Counted from the first letter of the stretch, positions 8,600-18,131 are shown. The stretch is DNA of 64,000 nucleotides from Paraglaciecola sp030730205 (GCF_052119645.1 NZ_JBGQOM010000003.1:248001-312000), one strand, 5' to 3'. Numbers and translations are program-made. Notes: generated by a model not told the origin, from the letters alone.

Positions 8600-9326
8600 T
8601 AACAACCTCAGCTATTTTTACCCTACGCTGCAGCCACATCACCCCGAACATATCAATTAAACCTACACCCAAACGACCTAACATGTTGTATTTTGATACG
8701 CCATGTTGCCGGTCAAGATGATTCACTTCTACCACCACGATATGACCTCCTAAACGGCGCACCAAGGCAGGTAAAAAACGATGCATATGATTAAAATAAG
8801 GCAGTTTTAAAAATGTCGATTTAGGGAACACTTTTAGGCCGCAGCCAGTATCTGGGGTACCGTCATGAAGCAGAGTACTACGCACTTTATTCGCAATTTT
8901 AGATTGAAATCGTTTCCAACTGGTGTCTTTCCGATTTTTACGAAACCCGGCAATACAAAAATCAGTGCCGAATGGTTGTAACATGGCTTGATCGATTAGT
9001 TTGGGAATATCCGCTGGGTCATTTTGGCCATCAGCATCCAAGGTAACAATCAGTTGGCCTTGAGCTAACTGAACGCCTGTATGAATAGCCGTACTTTGAC
9101 CCACAGAATAACGATGTTTGACTGGAGTAATTTGCTCAATACCTTGGGCGATTAAACGTTGAAGTTCACCGTAGGTTTGGTCATCACTGCCATCATCTAC
9201 GTAGACAATTTCAAAAGACACTTTGTCAGTTAAGGCACTGACAATGGCTTCAATAACAGGAGCGACATTTTCCTCCTCGTTTTTGGCCGGAATTACGACT
9301 GAAACATCCAACGTTTTTTTATTCAT
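8580..9326 (-). CDS. Glycosyltransferase family 2 (polyprenyl-phosphate sugar synthase-like)
   Basis: Cytoplasmic GT-A-fold glycosyltransferase, 248 aa, resembling dolichol-/undecaprenyl-phosphate mannosyl- or ArnC-type synthases. Visible motifs: VSVVIPAKNEEENVAP (nucleotide-sugar binding), the acidic YVDDGSDDQTY, and the metal-binding TLDADGQNDPADIP. It stops after an amphipathic MLGRLGVGLIDMFGVMWLQRR tail and lacks the two C-terminal membrane helices of ArnC. It is the first gene of a three-gene operon with the VTT protein and the ArnT-like transferase. The natural reading is that it charges the lipid carrier with the sugar the ArnT-like enzyme then moves. The sugar identity is not readable. 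Confidence 0.88.
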   Translation of the reverse strand: MNKKTLDVSVVIPAKNEEENVAPVIEAIVSALTDKVSFEIVYVDDGSDDQTYGELQRLIAQGIEQITPVKHRYSVGQSTAIHTGVQLAQGQLIVTLDADGQNDPADIPKLIDQAMLQPFGTDFCIAGFRKNRKDTSWKRFQSKIANKVRSTLLHDGTPDTGCGLKVFPKSTFLKLPYFNHMHRFLPALVRRLGGHIVVVEVNHLDRQHGVSKYNMLGRLGVGLIDMFGVMWLQRRVKIAEVVSVNQDN

Positions 9327-9468
9327 TTTTTGCTCAAAAATTTTAAGTTAATCAATACAATATATAACAAAACTTAAGTCACTATTAACCCAGTATGTAA
9401 CTTAATCGTATGATTATCGCCAGTTCATTTATTGCACTATCTGTAGATATTCTTGCAACTTAAACAAC

Positions 9469-9493
9469 AAAAAGCCCCTAAAGGTTAGAGGCT
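9469..9493 (-). terminator. Rho-independent terminator of yajR-ssb
   Basis: On the minus strand AGCCTCTAA-CCT-TTAGGGGCT forms a 9-bp stem (one G-T pair) with a 3-nt loop and runs into TTTTTG. It begins about 21 bases after the ssb stop. Confidence 0.85.
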
Positions 9494-9514
9494 CATACAT
9501 ACTGTTCATCTAAT

Positions 9515-10084
9515 TTAAAAAGGGATGTCATCATCAAAATCAAAGTCTGGCTCAACCATAGGAGGCTGATTTTTTTGACCTGCTGGAGCCTGATTGAAAC
9601 CTTGATTTGCTGGCGCTTGATTAGCTCCACCTTGATTAGGCATCTTCTGATAACTCGGTTGTTGGCCCTGATTGTAGCCGCCTTGATTACCTTGAGGTGC
9701 TTGACGAGGCTGAAAACCACCTTCAGATTGACCACCACCTTGTCCACCTTTACCGCCCAACATTTGTAACTGATCGGCAATGACTTCTGTGGTGTAACGA
9801 TCTTGACCTTGTTGATCTTGCCACTTACGAGTCTGCAATTTTCCTTCAATATAAATTTGCGAACCTTTACGCAAGTATTCACCGGCAATTTCTGCCAAGC
9901 GACGGTACATGGTAATTCTGTGCCATTCAGTGCGTTCTTGTAATTGTCCCGCTTGATCTTTCCAACTTTCACTGGTGGCCAAGGTTAAATTTGCCACTGC
10001 ATTGCCGTTAGGCATATAACGAACTTCAGGATCTTGCCCTAAATTACCCACTAAAATTACTTTGTTTACACCTTTAGTCGCCAT
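9515..10084 (-). CDS. ssb: Single-stranded DNA-binding protein
   Basis: Homotetrameric SSB that coats ssDNA in replication, recombination and repair; 189 aa. The OB fold occupies about residues 1-112, starting MATKGVNKVILVGNLGQDPE. A Gly/Gln/Asn/Pro-rich flexible linker (about 113-175) follows, ending in the acidic tip DFDFDDDIPF that recruits partner proteins. AGGAG lies just ahead of the ATG. It follows the YajR-like transporter gene by 11 bp on the same strand and ends in a clear terminator. uvrA is divergent on the other side of yajR, a gene order common in gammaproteobacteria. I could not find a convincing LexA box in the yajR-uvrA gap. Confidence 0.97.
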   Translation of the reverse strand: MATKGVNKVILVGNLGQDPEVRYMPNGNAVANLTLATSESWKDQAGQLQERTEWHRITMYRRLAEIAGEYLRKGSQIYIEGKLQTRKWQDQQGQDRYTTEVIADQLQMLGGKGGQGGGQSEGGFQPRQAPQGNQGGYNQGQQPSYQKMPNQGGANQAPANQGFNQAPAGQKNQPPMVEPDFDFDDDIPF

Positions 10085-10095
10085 TTTTTCTCCTC

Positions 10096-11439
10096 TTATT
10101 CTTCTAAATTCAGGGAATTGCGAGCCCGCTGAATATCAAATTTCTGCCCATCGACTTTAATATAAATAACCTGTTCACTTGGCATGAAGGTTAAATCTTC
10201 AACACCATCCAATTCGGCTATTTGTTGCATGGCGTGCTCAGCAGTTTGACTGTTAACCTTAAGTGTATAACGTTTTAAGCGCTGTGTACTATGCAAACCT
10301 TTGATTAAATATACCCACACTACACATAAGACCGCGGCAAGACCAAATACCCACTGACTACCAAAAAATTGACTGATTGAAGCCGACAACATACCACCTA
10401 AAAAGGCTCCAAAAAACTGGCAACTGGCGTATATACCCATTGCAGAGCCTTTTTTACCCGCTGGCGCCACACTAGACACCATAGCCGGAAAATTCGCTTC
10501 CAAGTAATTGAAGCAAGTAAAAAACACACTTACCAGAACCAATAACCACAGTAGTGATACGTGTTCGATACTCAGTAAAGCAAAAACAATTGCGAGGCCC
10601 ATCACACTGGCTACCATTAAGCTGACCTGATTAATCTTACGGCCAAGGCCCATGATAAGCGCCAAACCCGCAATAGAAACCAATAGAATACCTAGATATA
10701 ACTGCCAGTGCTGCGACATTGGCCAGCCCAAGGCCACAAAAAACTTTGGAATGTGCACAAACAATAAGGTGATTAGCATGTGCAGCACCAAGACGCTCAG
10801 GTCAAGCCTCATAAGCTGAGGATGGGCAAGCAATCTCTTAATGTCTTTGATAACAGGCAGCGTGTCGCCTTTAGGTGCGACATCATAAGGGTTCGGCACC
10901 ACCAACCAAACTAACAACATACATAAAATGGCGAGTACACCTGTGGCTAAAAAGATGCCTTTTAGGCCATATGCATTAGCGATGGTAGGTCCTAATAGAA
11001 GTGCTATGTAAAATGAAAAGCCAATAGCAATGCCGATAATTGCCATGACCTTGGGCCGCTGCTTTTCACGGCTTAGATCTCCTGCCAAAGCCATAATTGC
11101 TCCGGCTATCGCCCCCGCCCCTTGTAGAAAACGACCAAGCACTATCCACATTAAACTATCAGAAAACGCAGCTAATAAACTTCCAAGGGCAAAAAACACC
11201 AAACCTATAATAATAACGGGTTTGCGACCAATTTTGTCTGACAATACTCCCATAGGTATTTGCAACATCGCCTGGGTTAAACCATAACCGCCAATGGCTA
11301 AGCCGACTAACATAACAGAGTAATCAGGGTAATCTCGGGCTGCAACGGCCATGACAGGCATAATCATAAATAAGCCTAGCATGCGCAGAACATAGATAAA
11401 TGCGAGCGAAAAAGCCGCGCGAAGTTCAGTTGAATTCAA
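10096..11439 (-). CDS. YajR-like major facilitator superfamily transporter
   Basis: Inner-membrane MFS transporter with 12 predicted helices and a cytoplasmic C-terminal domain, 447 aa. The MFS motif A is GVLSDKIGRKPVI after helix 2, preceded by GYGLTQAMLQIP, and GRFLQGAGAIAGAI follows; this closely resembles E. coli YajR. The last ~60 residues (YTLKVNSQ... to KFDIQRARNSLNLEE) form a ferredoxin-like YAM-type domain, as in YajR. The substrate of that family is unsettled. The only upstream start keeping helix 1 intact is a TTG at 11439; the next ATG would cut helix 1. It is co-directional with ssb (11-bp gap) and divergent from uvrA. Confidence 0.9.
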   Translation of the reverse strand: MNSTELRAAFSLAFIYVLRMLGLFMIMPVMAVAARDYPDYSVMLVGLAIGGYGLTQAMLQIPMGVLSDKIGRKPVIIIGLVFFALGSLLAAFSDSLMWIVLGRFLQGAGAIAGAIMALAGDLSREKQRPKVMAIIGIAIGFSFYIALLLGPTIANAYGLKGIFLATGVLAILCMLLVWLVVPNPYDVAPKGDTLPVIKDIKRLLAHPQLMRLDLSVLVLHMLITLLFVHIPKFFVALGWPMSQHWQLYLGILLVSIAGLALIMGLGRKINQVSLMVASVMGLAIVFALLSIEHVSLLWLLVLVSVFFTCFNYLEANFPAMVSSVAPAGKKGSAMGIYASCQFFGAFLGGMLSASISQFFGSQWVFGLAAVLCVVWVYLIKGLHSTQRLKRYTLKVNSQTAEHAMQQIAELDGVEDLTFMPSEQVIYIKVDGQKFDIQRARNSLNLEE

Positions 11440-11637
11440 AGTAATTACTATTCGGTTAAAGTCGTTAATTAGAGGCGTTTTTAGCGCGCTATAATATCAC
11501 AGCAAGTCAGTTTTGCCGATAGCTTAAACTGTCTATTCCAGCTAATTTGCTAGCGCTACAAAAGATAATCACGGTTGCCGTAGAGCTACTTTGCAGAGTA
11601 TGTAATACTACTCTTTTGCCCGCAAATATGGTTAAAA

Positions 11638-14472
11638 ATGGACAGAATTGAAGTACGTGGTGCTCGCACCCACAATCTGAAAAACATCAGCTTAGACATC
11701 CCACGAGACAAACTCACCGTTATTACTGGTTTATCAGGCTCAGGTAAATCATCACTGGCATTTGATACCCTGTATGCAGAAGGTCAGCGTCGTTATGTGG
11801 AATCATTGTCTGCTTACGCTAGACAATTTTTATCAATGATGGAAAAGCCTGATGTGGATCACATCGAAGGCTTATCACCCGCCATTTCCATCGAGCAAAA
11901 ATCCACATCACACAACCCTCGCTCAACAGTGGGCACAATCACTGAAATATATGATTACTTACGGTTGTTATACGCTCGGGTAGGTGAGCCACGTTGTCCT
12001 GACCATCACGTGCCACTAAACGCCCAAACCATCAGTCAAATGGTTGATCGTGTATTGGATATGGAGCCAGAAACAAAATTAATGTTGCTCGGCCCAGTCG
12101 TGCAGGATCGTAAGGGAGAACACGTTAAAACCTTAGAAAATTTATCTGCTCAAGGCTTTATTCGTGCTCGTATTGACGGTGAGGTATGTGACTTATCTGA
12201 CCCGCCACCATTAGATTTACATAAAAAACACACCATCGAAGTGGTGGTCGATCGCTTTAAAGTAAGAGAAGATTTAAAACTTCGACTGGCTGAGTCCTTT
12301 GAAACCGCGCTGAATTTATCTGGCGGCACCGCTAAAATTGCCTTTATGGACGATCCGAGTAAAAAAGAACTGGTGTTTTCATCCAACTTTGCCTGCCCGC
12401 ATTGCGGCTACAGCATGGCCGAACTTGAACCTCGTTTATTTTCTTTCAATAATCCGGCTGGCGCGTGTCAAACTTGTGATGGCTTAGGTACTAAGCAGTT
12501 TTTTGATCCGACGCGAATTGTTGGCAATGACGAGTTAAGTTTGTCTGGTGGCGCTATTCGTGGCTGGGACAAGCGCAGTTATTATTATTTTCAGATGTTA
12601 CAAGCGGTCGCTGATCACTATAAGTTCGATTTAACTAAGCCCTACAAAGAGCTCGATGCCAAAGCCAAAGATTTGATTCTATTTGGTAGTAAAGGGACTT
12701 CGCTGAAATTTAAGTACATCAACGACCGTGGCGATATTATGGAGCGCAAGCATCCTTTCGAAGGGATAATTCCTAATATGGAACGCCGCTATAAAGAAAC
12801 GGAATCAAATGCGGTTCGGGACGAATTAGCCAAATATCTGAGTCAACAAAGCTGCACTAGCTGTGGCGGCACCCGTTTACGTTTAGAAGCTCGCAATGTG
12901 TTTATCGGTGACACGCCCCTACCTACGATCACTGATATGTCTATTGCCGAGGCATTAGCGTTTTTTGCCAGTGTCACCTTAACCGGTAGTCGTGAGCAGA
13001 TTGCTGAAAAAATCTTTAAAGAAATAAACGACAGACTGACCTTTTTAGTAAACGTGGGGCTAAATTACCTGTCATTATCACGCAGCGCCGATACCTTATC
13101 CGGCGGTGAAGCGCAGCGAATCCGTCTGGCTAGTCAAATTGGCGCAGGATTAGTGGGTGTTATGTACGTGCTGGATGAACCTTCCATTGGTTTGCATCAA
13201 CGAGACAATGAGCGCTTGTTAAAAACCTTGATTCACTTACGTGATTTGGGCAATACCGTTATCGTGGTAGAACATGATGAGGATGCCATACGCGCTGCCG
13301 ATTTTGTGCTTGATATTGGTCCTGGAGCAGGGGTACACGGAGGCGAAATTGTTGCTCAAGGCACGATTGAGGATATTAAAAACAGTGAGCACTCATTAAC
13401 CGGTAAATACCTATCTGGCCGAGAGCGAATTGAAATTCCAACGGTTCGTACGCCCATCGACCAAAGCAAATGGATCGAGATGACGGGCGCCACTGGCAAT
13501 AATTTAAAAAATGTCACTTTTCGCGCCCCAATTGGATTAATGACCTGTGTAACCGGTGTGTCGGGCTCAGGTAAATCGACCTTAATCAATGATACTTTTT
13601 ATCGTATTGCACATCGTGAATTAAACGGCGCCACGACGGGTGAGCCTGCACCCTACGCCAGCATAGATGGCATGCAGTATCTGGATAAAGTGGTCGACAT
13701 TGATCAAAGCCCAATTGGTCGTACCCCTCGTTCTAACCCGGCTACCTATGCTGGCATATTCACACCAGTTCGCGAATTATTTGCAGGTACGCAAGAGTCT
13801 CGCTCAAGAGGTTACCAAGCCGGTCGTTTCAGCTTTAATGTAAAAGGCGGACGTTGTGAAGCGTGCCAAGGTGACGGTGTTATCAAAGTAGAAATGCACT
13901 TTTTACCTGACGTGTACGTGCCTTGTGATGTGTGTAAAGGTAAGCGCTACAACCGCGAAACCCTTGAAATTCAGTACAAAGGATTGAACATTCACCAAGT
14001 ATTAGAGATGACCATTGAAGAAGCCAGACCGTTCTTTGATGCCATTCCTGCCATCGCGCGTAAATTACAAACTCTGATCGATGTGGGTTTATCTTATGTA
14101 CGTCTGGGTCAAGCAGCGACCACCCTTTCTGGTGGTGAAGCCCAGCGCGTTAAACTTGCAAAAGAGCTATCTAAGCGCGACACAGGACAAACGCTTTACA
14201 TACTCGATGAGCCCACTACGGGTTTACATTTTCACGATATTAAGCAGCTACTAGCGGTACTGCATAGACTTCGCGATCATGGCAATACTGTGGTGGTCAT
14301 TGAACATAATTTGGATGTGATTAAAACCGCTGACTGGGTCATTGATTTAGGGCCTGAAGGGGGCTCTGGCGGGGGGCAAATTATCGCACAGGGCATCCCT
14401 GAAGATATTTGTCATGTCGACGCTTCGCATACCGGACGTTTTCTTAAGCCATTGTTGTTTAAAGAAGGCTAG
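11638..14472 (+). CDS. uvrA: Excinuclease ABC subunit A
   Basis: Damage-sensing ATPase of nucleotide excision repair, 944 aa, standard length. There are two ABC-type ATPase modules: Walker A GLSGSGKSSLAF (about residues 31-42) and GVSGSGKSTLIND (about 640-652); ABC signatures LSGGEAQRIRLASQIG and LSGGEAQRVKLAKELS; and Walker B YVLDEPSIGLHQRD and YILDEPTTGLHFHD. Two zinc modules are seen as CPHCGY...CQTCDG (about 253-283) and CEACQGDG...CDVCKGKR (about 741-767). It is monocistronic or co-transcribed with the thioesterase gene, whose ATG lies 2 bp after the stop. A TATAAT box at 11490-11495 is a possible promoter element. No clear SOS box was found upstream. Confidence 0.98.
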   Translation: MDRIEVRGARTHNLKNISLDIPRDKLTVITGLSGSGKSSLAFDTLYAEGQRRYVESLSAYARQFLSMMEKPDVDHIEGLSPAISIEQKSTSHNPRSTVGTITEIYDYLRLLYARVGEPRCPDHHVPLNAQTISQMVDRVLDMEPETKLMLLGPVVQDRKGEHVKTLENLSAQGFIRARIDGEVCDLSDPPPLDLHKKHTIEVVVDRFKVREDLKLRLAESFETALNLSGGTAKIAFMDDPSKKELVFSSNFACPHCGYSMAELEPRLFSFNNPAGACQTCDGLGTKQFFDPTRIVGNDELSLSGGAIRGWDKRSYYYFQMLQAVADHYKFDLTKPYKELDAKAKDLILFGSKGTSLKFKYINDRGDIMERKHPFEGIIPNMERRYKETESNAVRDELAKYLSQQSCTSCGGTRLRLEARNVFIGDTPLPTITDMSIAEALAFFASVTLTGSREQIAEKIFKEINDRLTFLVNVGLNYLSLSRSADTLSGGEAQRIRLASQIGAGLVGVMYVLDEPSIGLHQRDNERLLKTLIHLRDLGNTVIVVEHDEDAIRAADFVLDIGPGAGVHGGEIVAQGTIEDIKNSEHSLTGKYLSGRERIEIPTVRTPIDQSKWIEMTGATGNNLKNVTFRAPIGLMTCVTGVSGSGKSTLINDTFYRIAHRELNGATTGEPAPYASIDGMQYLDKVVDIDQSPIGRTPRSNPATYAGIFTPVRELFAGTQESRSRGYQAGRFSFNVKGGRCEACQGDGVIKVEMHFLPDVYVPCDVCKGKRYNRETLEIQYKGLNIHQVLEMTIEEARPFFDAIPAIARKLQTLIDVGLSYVRLGQAATTLSGGEAQRVKLAKELSKRDTGQTLYILDEPTTGLHFHDIKQLLAVLHRLRDHGNTVVVIEHNLDVIKTADWVIDLGPEGGSGGGQIIAQGIPEDICHVDASHTGRFLKPLLFKEG

Positions 14473-14474
14473 GA

Positions 14475-14867
14475 ATGTTACGTGAAGAAATAAAAGTGCG
14501 CTTTTGTGAAACGGATGCCCTTGCACATGTGAGTAATACCGTGCTGGTACAATGGTTTGAAACAGCGCGTGAGCCTATTTTTAGGATGTTTAACCCTGAG
14601 CTCGATTTAAAAAACTGGCCATTGATCTTGGCCAGTTACAAAGTCGATTTTCTGCAACAAATATACTACGGAAAATTAGTTGAAGTCCGCACATTTGTCA
14701 GTCGTATTGGCAATAGCTCCTTCGATATTTATCAAGAGCTTTGGCAAAATGAGCAACATTGTGCGACCGGCGTCACCACCCTAGTTCACTTCGACTTTAC
14801 TTTATCAAAAACGCAAACCATCAATGAAACGGTTAGACAACAATTACAGGCTCACTTTAAAGTCTAA
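14475..14867 (+). CDS. Acyl-CoA thioesterase, YbgC/4HBT hotdog family
   Basis: Small cytoplasmic hotdog-fold thioesterase, 130 aa. The family catalytic segment is near the N-terminus: FCETDALAHVSNTVLVQWFE, with the Asp of ETDALAHVSN matching the DxxGHVNN-type motif of 4-hydroxybenzoyl-CoA/YbgC thioesterases. GNSSFDIYQEL and TTLVHFDF strands follow. It starts 2 bp after the uvrA stop, with AGGA inside the end of uvrA, so it is probably translated with uvrA; this does not by itself imply a repair role. The substrate acyl group is unknown. Confidence 0.85.
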   Translation: MLREEIKVRFCETDALAHVSNTVLVQWFETAREPIFRMFNPELDLKNWPLILASYKVDFLQQIYYGKLVEVRTFVSRIGNSSFDIYQELWQNEQHCATGVTTLVHFDFTLSKTQTINETVRQQLQAHFKV

Positions 14868-14904
14868 TGTCCAAAGTGTGGTGAGGTGGGCTAGTTGTTA
14901 AGTA

Positions 14905-14967
14905 CAAAAAAGCCGTTCTATTTGCACACTGACTTGCTTGAGTCTTGTACAAATAGAACGGCTTTTA
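14905..14967. terminator. Bidirectional terminator between thioesterase and chemoreceptor genes
   Basis: Perfect 14-bp stem AGCCGTTCTATTTG (14911-14924) with CAAATAGAACGGCT (14950-14963), preceded by an A-run and followed by a T-run. It therefore has U-tracts in both directions and serves the convergent genes on each side. Confidence 0.9.
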
Positions 14968-14981
14968 CCTAAAGCGTGTAA

Positions 14982-16601
14982 TTACACCTTAAACTGTTTG
15001 GTAATGCCTTCTAAATGTTGGGCTAACTGAGCTAATTCAGCACTAACAGAAGCCAGTTTACCTGAGCTATTCGATGTTTCTACTGTGCGTAAATGGATTT
15101 CATCAACGTTGGTGCTGATCGTGTTAGCCACCGATTGTTGCTCGCCGGTTGAGTGTGCTATTTGATCATTCATGCGAGTAATTCGGCTAATGGTTTCAGT
15201 AATAACTGACAAACTTTGGCCTGCCTTGTTAGCTGTATCCACACTATTAGTTGCTTGCTCAGTACCTTTTGACATCACATTTACTGCCGAACGAGCGGCG
15301 TTTTGTAACTGCTCAATGGTTTTTTGAATCTGTTCTGTTGATTGCTGTGTACGTGAAGCTAAGGTTCTCACCTCATCTGCCACCACCGCAAAGCCTCTAC
15401 CTTGCTCTCCGGCACGAGCCGCCTCAATAGCTGCATTTAAGGCTAATAAGTTTGTCTGCTCGGCGATACCTTTGATCACATCTAAGACCACACCGACTTG
15501 ATTAGAATCAGATTCTAATTTACGAATAACCTCTGCGGTTTCTTCAACATTAGCCGCCAACTGACGAATACTTTGCACTGTGTGATTGACGACTAACTGC
15601 CCGTTATCAGCCGCTGAAGATGCGTCTCCGGCAGCGCTTGCCGCTTCAGCTGCGCTTGTTGCGACGGCACTCACGCTGGCGGTCATGTCGTCGACCGCGC
15701 GTTTTGCCTCGCCAGCAGCACGTTGCTGCACATCGATGGTTTTGTTGGTATCGTCAGTTAATTGATTTAAATTTTGCGCTAATTCAGACAAGGGCAAAGA
15801 CGCATTAACAATGTCTTTTACCACGCCTTGGAGTTTTTCCATAAATTGGTTAAACCAATAAACCAAGTCGCCAATTTCATCTTTATTTTTGGTGACCAAA
15901 CGTACTGTCAAATCCCCATCTTCCTGTGCAATATCTTTTAAAGAAGTCACAACCTGAACAATGCTGCCGCGCAGTCCTGTTACGATAGGAATAGCAGTGG
16001 CAAACAACAATACGATAATAAACACCGCCATAATGGCACCAACAGTGATTAGATTGGTACCGCTGTCTTTGGATGCATTGATACCTGTTTGGAACGCTTT
16101 GATGCGAGCATCTCTGAATGAAGTCAGCGCTTTGGCGACGTCAGAATAGTTATTATTCATACGAACTGAGCTTTCACCTAATTTCGACATGTCTGCCGTT
16201 TGATTGACCATGGATTCTGAAATATCAAAGGCAAACTGAAAATAACGATCAAAGGATTCGAGAATGTCATTCGCTTCGTTGGCTAAATTGGGATTAATCG
16301 ATTTGATTTTTTTGAGTAACGCTTCGGTATCAGACGCAATAGTTTTTGCGGTATCTAATGCGTCTTCATCACCGGTGATCGCTGCACTGCTGAGAGTATC
16401 TCGAACCTTTTCAATTTTGACTAAGGCACTATTAGTAGCATCTAAAGCGGGGTACTGCACCTCGATAATATCATCTAATAACTCGACATTTCGTAAGCCT
16501 GTTACGGTGGTGATCCCCAAGTACAACAAGAATCCAACGGTCCCGATGATTGGGATGAGAAATAACTTTTGTGCTATGGACATTTTCGTTAAGAAATTCA
16601 T
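14982..16601 (-). CDS. Methyl-accepting chemotaxis protein
   Basis: Transmembrane chemoreceptor, 539 aa. The first membrane helix is about residues 11-31; a four-helix-type periplasmic sensor domain is about 32-185; the second helix is about 186-208; then a HAMP domain (TGLRGSIVQVVTSLKDIAQE, about 209-262). The long signalling coiled coil has its tip around IAEQTNLLALNAAIEAARAG, with EQGRGFAVVADEVRTLA following. No C-terminal CheR-docking pentapeptide is present (ends GITKQFKV). The frame opens at 16625, but ATG 16601 (MNFLTKMSIAQKLF) has AAGG upstream and starts the usual MCP N-terminus. It is a lone gene with its own terminator; the ligand is unknown. Confidence 0.95.
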   Translation of the reverse strand: MNFLTKMSIAQKLFLIPIIGTVGFLLYLGITTVTGLRNVELLDDIIEVQYPALDATNSALVKIEKVRDTLSSAAITGDEDALDTAKTIASDTEALLKKIKSINPNLANEANDILESFDRYFQFAFDISESMVNQTADMSKLGESSVRMNNNYSDVAKALTSFRDARIKAFQTGINASKDSGTNLITVGAIMAVFIIVLLFATAIPIVTGLRGSIVQVVTSLKDIAQEDGDLTVRLVTKNKDEIGDLVYWFNQFMEKLQGVVKDIVNASLPLSELAQNLNQLTDDTNKTIDVQQRAAGEAKRAVDDMTASVSAVATSAAEAASAAGDASSAADNGQLVVNHTVQSIRQLAANVEETAEVIRKLESDSNQVGVVLDVIKGIAEQTNLLALNAAIEAARAGEQGRGFAVVADEVRTLASRTQQSTEQIQKTIEQLQNAARSAVNVMSKGTEQATNSVDTANKAGQSLSVITETISRITRMNDQIAHSTGEQQSVANTISTNVDEIHLRTVETSNSSGKLASVSAELAQLAQHLEGITKQFKV

Positions 16602-16735
16602 CGAGCTACCTTTTTGTAATATCAAACTATTAGATTAAATTTGCTTATAAATAAGCTATACCACAAAACTTCAAACCGCCAGATTTCCCTGCAAAGCAAC
16701 TTGAAATATCTATAAACAATTACACGCAAACACTA

Positions 16736-17194
16736 TTATCCATCATAAGGTGTCACACTTATACCCGTTAAACTATAACCAACGCTAGCGAGTTCACCTT
16801 CCCATGCATCTGTCGATAAAATGCCAGTCACCCAGACCGCGTCATATAGGTTATCTATCGGCACACCTTGAGAAAACTTCACATATACTATTTGATTAGG
16901 CGGAGGAGGGGGAACATGAATACAAGCGCCAAAATAAGGCACCAGTAAAAATTCCCGAGTCAGCTCGTTGTCCCCTTCAAGAGGCACGATAAAACCAGGG
17001 ATTTTTACGCGCTTACCATTTAATGATGTGACCACAGGCGCATCTAAATTTTGCTGGGCCATACTGCCCTCATGCTGCACTTGTTGTTGCGGAGCAATAT
17101 AATCTTTAGGGACCATATCTTCCCAGAATAACTCTAAGGTTTCTGAGTGCGCGTTCATGGCTATAAAACACAGCATAATAAGAATTTTTTTCAT
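16736..17194 (-). CDS. DUF3299 domain exported protein
   Basis: Predicted periplasmic protein of 152 aa with an N-terminal signal peptide (MKKILIMLCFIAMNAHSETLE, cleaved near residue 17). The body matches the DUF3299 family: KIPGFIVPLEGDNELTREFL, then the invariant-looking FGACIHVPPPPPNQIVYV block with a single Cys followed by a poly-Pro run, then DAVWVTGIL. Members may bind a metal or take part in envelope protein or metal handling, but no function is established to my knowledge. The frame extends to 17299, but ATG 17194 gives the proper signal peptide and has AAGG upstream. It stands alone between the chemoreceptor and ppa. Confidence 0.85.
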   Translation of the reverse strand: MKKILIMLCFIAMNAHSETLELFWEDMVPKDYIAPQQQVQHEGSMAQQNLDAPVVTSLNGKRVKIPGFIVPLEGDNELTREFLLVPYFGACIHVPPPPPNQIVYVKFSQGVPIDNLYDAVWVTGILSTDAWEGELASVGYSLTGISVTPYDG

Positions 17195-17366
17195 TTTTTG
17201 ACCTTTTAATACGCTTTTATTTAGCAATCTTCGTTTACATCTGTCAATAGACAAACGGATTTCAAGTCCTAAAGCTCCCACTAAAATGACTGTCCCCAAT
17301 TAACGATTTATTTTTCATCACGATAGTATCACTTGCAATGCTATGTAAAGCGAATGAAGTAGACAC

Positions 17367-17391
17367 AAAAAAGCCGACTGATGTCGGCTTT
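17367..17391 (-). terminator. Rho-independent terminator of ppa
   Basis: On the minus strand AAAGCCGAC-ATCA-GTCGGCTTT followed by TTTT; the stem is 9 bp and lies about 25 bases after the ppa stop. Confidence 0.88.
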
Positions 17392-17415
17392 CACTAAAAC
17401 AATACGCGATTGGTA

Positions 17416-17949
17416 TTATTTAGTCTCTTGGTAGCGCTTAAGGCTATCAACAATTTCAGCTTTTGCAGCGGCAGCATCTTCCCAGCCATCGATCTTGACC
17501 CATTTATTCGGCTCAAGATCTTTATAATGCTCAAAGAAATGTTGGATTTGCTGCTTAGTCAATTCAGGCACCTGATCGATATCAGTAATACCACGATAAA
17601 TAGTAGACAACTTGTCAACTGGAACCGCTAAGATTTTAGCATCGGTACCAGACTCATCCGTCATTTTTAATACGCCCACAGGACGACATTTAATAACGCA
17701 ACCAGCTAATAATGGAAATGGAGTCATCACCAATACGTCAGCGGGATCACCATCTTCAGACAAGGTATTATTGATGTACCCATAATTCGTTGGGTAGTGC
17801 ATACATGTCGCCATAAACCGATCAACAAAGATGGCTCCGGTATCTTTGTCTACTTCATATTTTACTGGGTCAGAATGGGCGGGTATTTCAATGATAACAT
17901 TGACTTCATCAGGCAAGTTTTTACCTGCGGGCACGTCATTTAAACTCAT
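17416..17949 (-). CDS. ppa: Inorganic pyrophosphatase
   Basis: Cytoplasmic soluble family I pyrophosphatase (PPi to 2 Pi), 177 aa, the usual hexameric bacterial length. The start at 17949 gives MSLNDVPAGKNLPDEVNVII, aligning with the E. coli enzyme; the 45-residue extension to 18084 has no family similarity and is ignored. Catalytic signatures: KYEVDKDTGAIFVDRF, the NYGYI motif, and the metal-binding DGDPADVLV with its acidic cluster; also KWVKIDGWED near the end. It is monocistronic with a clear terminator. It drives biosynthetic reactions forward by removing pyrophosphate. Confidence 0.97.
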   Translation of the reverse strand: MSLNDVPAGKNLPDEVNVIIEIPAHSDPVKYEVDKDTGAIFVDRFMATCMHYPTNYGYINNTLSEDGDPADVLVMTPFPLLAGCVIKCRPVGVLKMTDESGTDAKILAVPVDKLSTIYRGITDIDQVPELTKQQIQHFFEHYKDLEPNKWVKIDGWEDAAAAKAEIVDSLKRYQETK

Positions 17950-18131
17950 AGTTTTTCCTATATTTTGCGAATAATTGCGCCGGATTATAAAGGCTAGAGC
18001 ATGAAGATGAAATGACAAGTCATGAATAATGTAGGGTAAATCACTTTTTAAGCGGGGTTTTAAGTCACTTTTTCTATACCGCACTAGGTTTTGGCCTAGT
18101 ACTTTAGTGAAGAAGCGACACCACGTATTCG

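Noticed and set aside
9493..9972. 159-codon open frame overlapping ssb
   Set aside because: Shifted-frame shadow of ssb with no family match; ssb itself is unambiguous.
11440..11637. LexA (SOS) box upstream of uvrA
   Set aside because: CTGTCTATTCCAG at about 11529 resembles one only partly; the CTGT-N8-ACAG core is absent.
17950..18084. 45-residue N-terminal extension of ppa
   Set aside because: Open frame only; alignment to the family starts at MSLNDVPAG, and the upstream part is noncoding leader.
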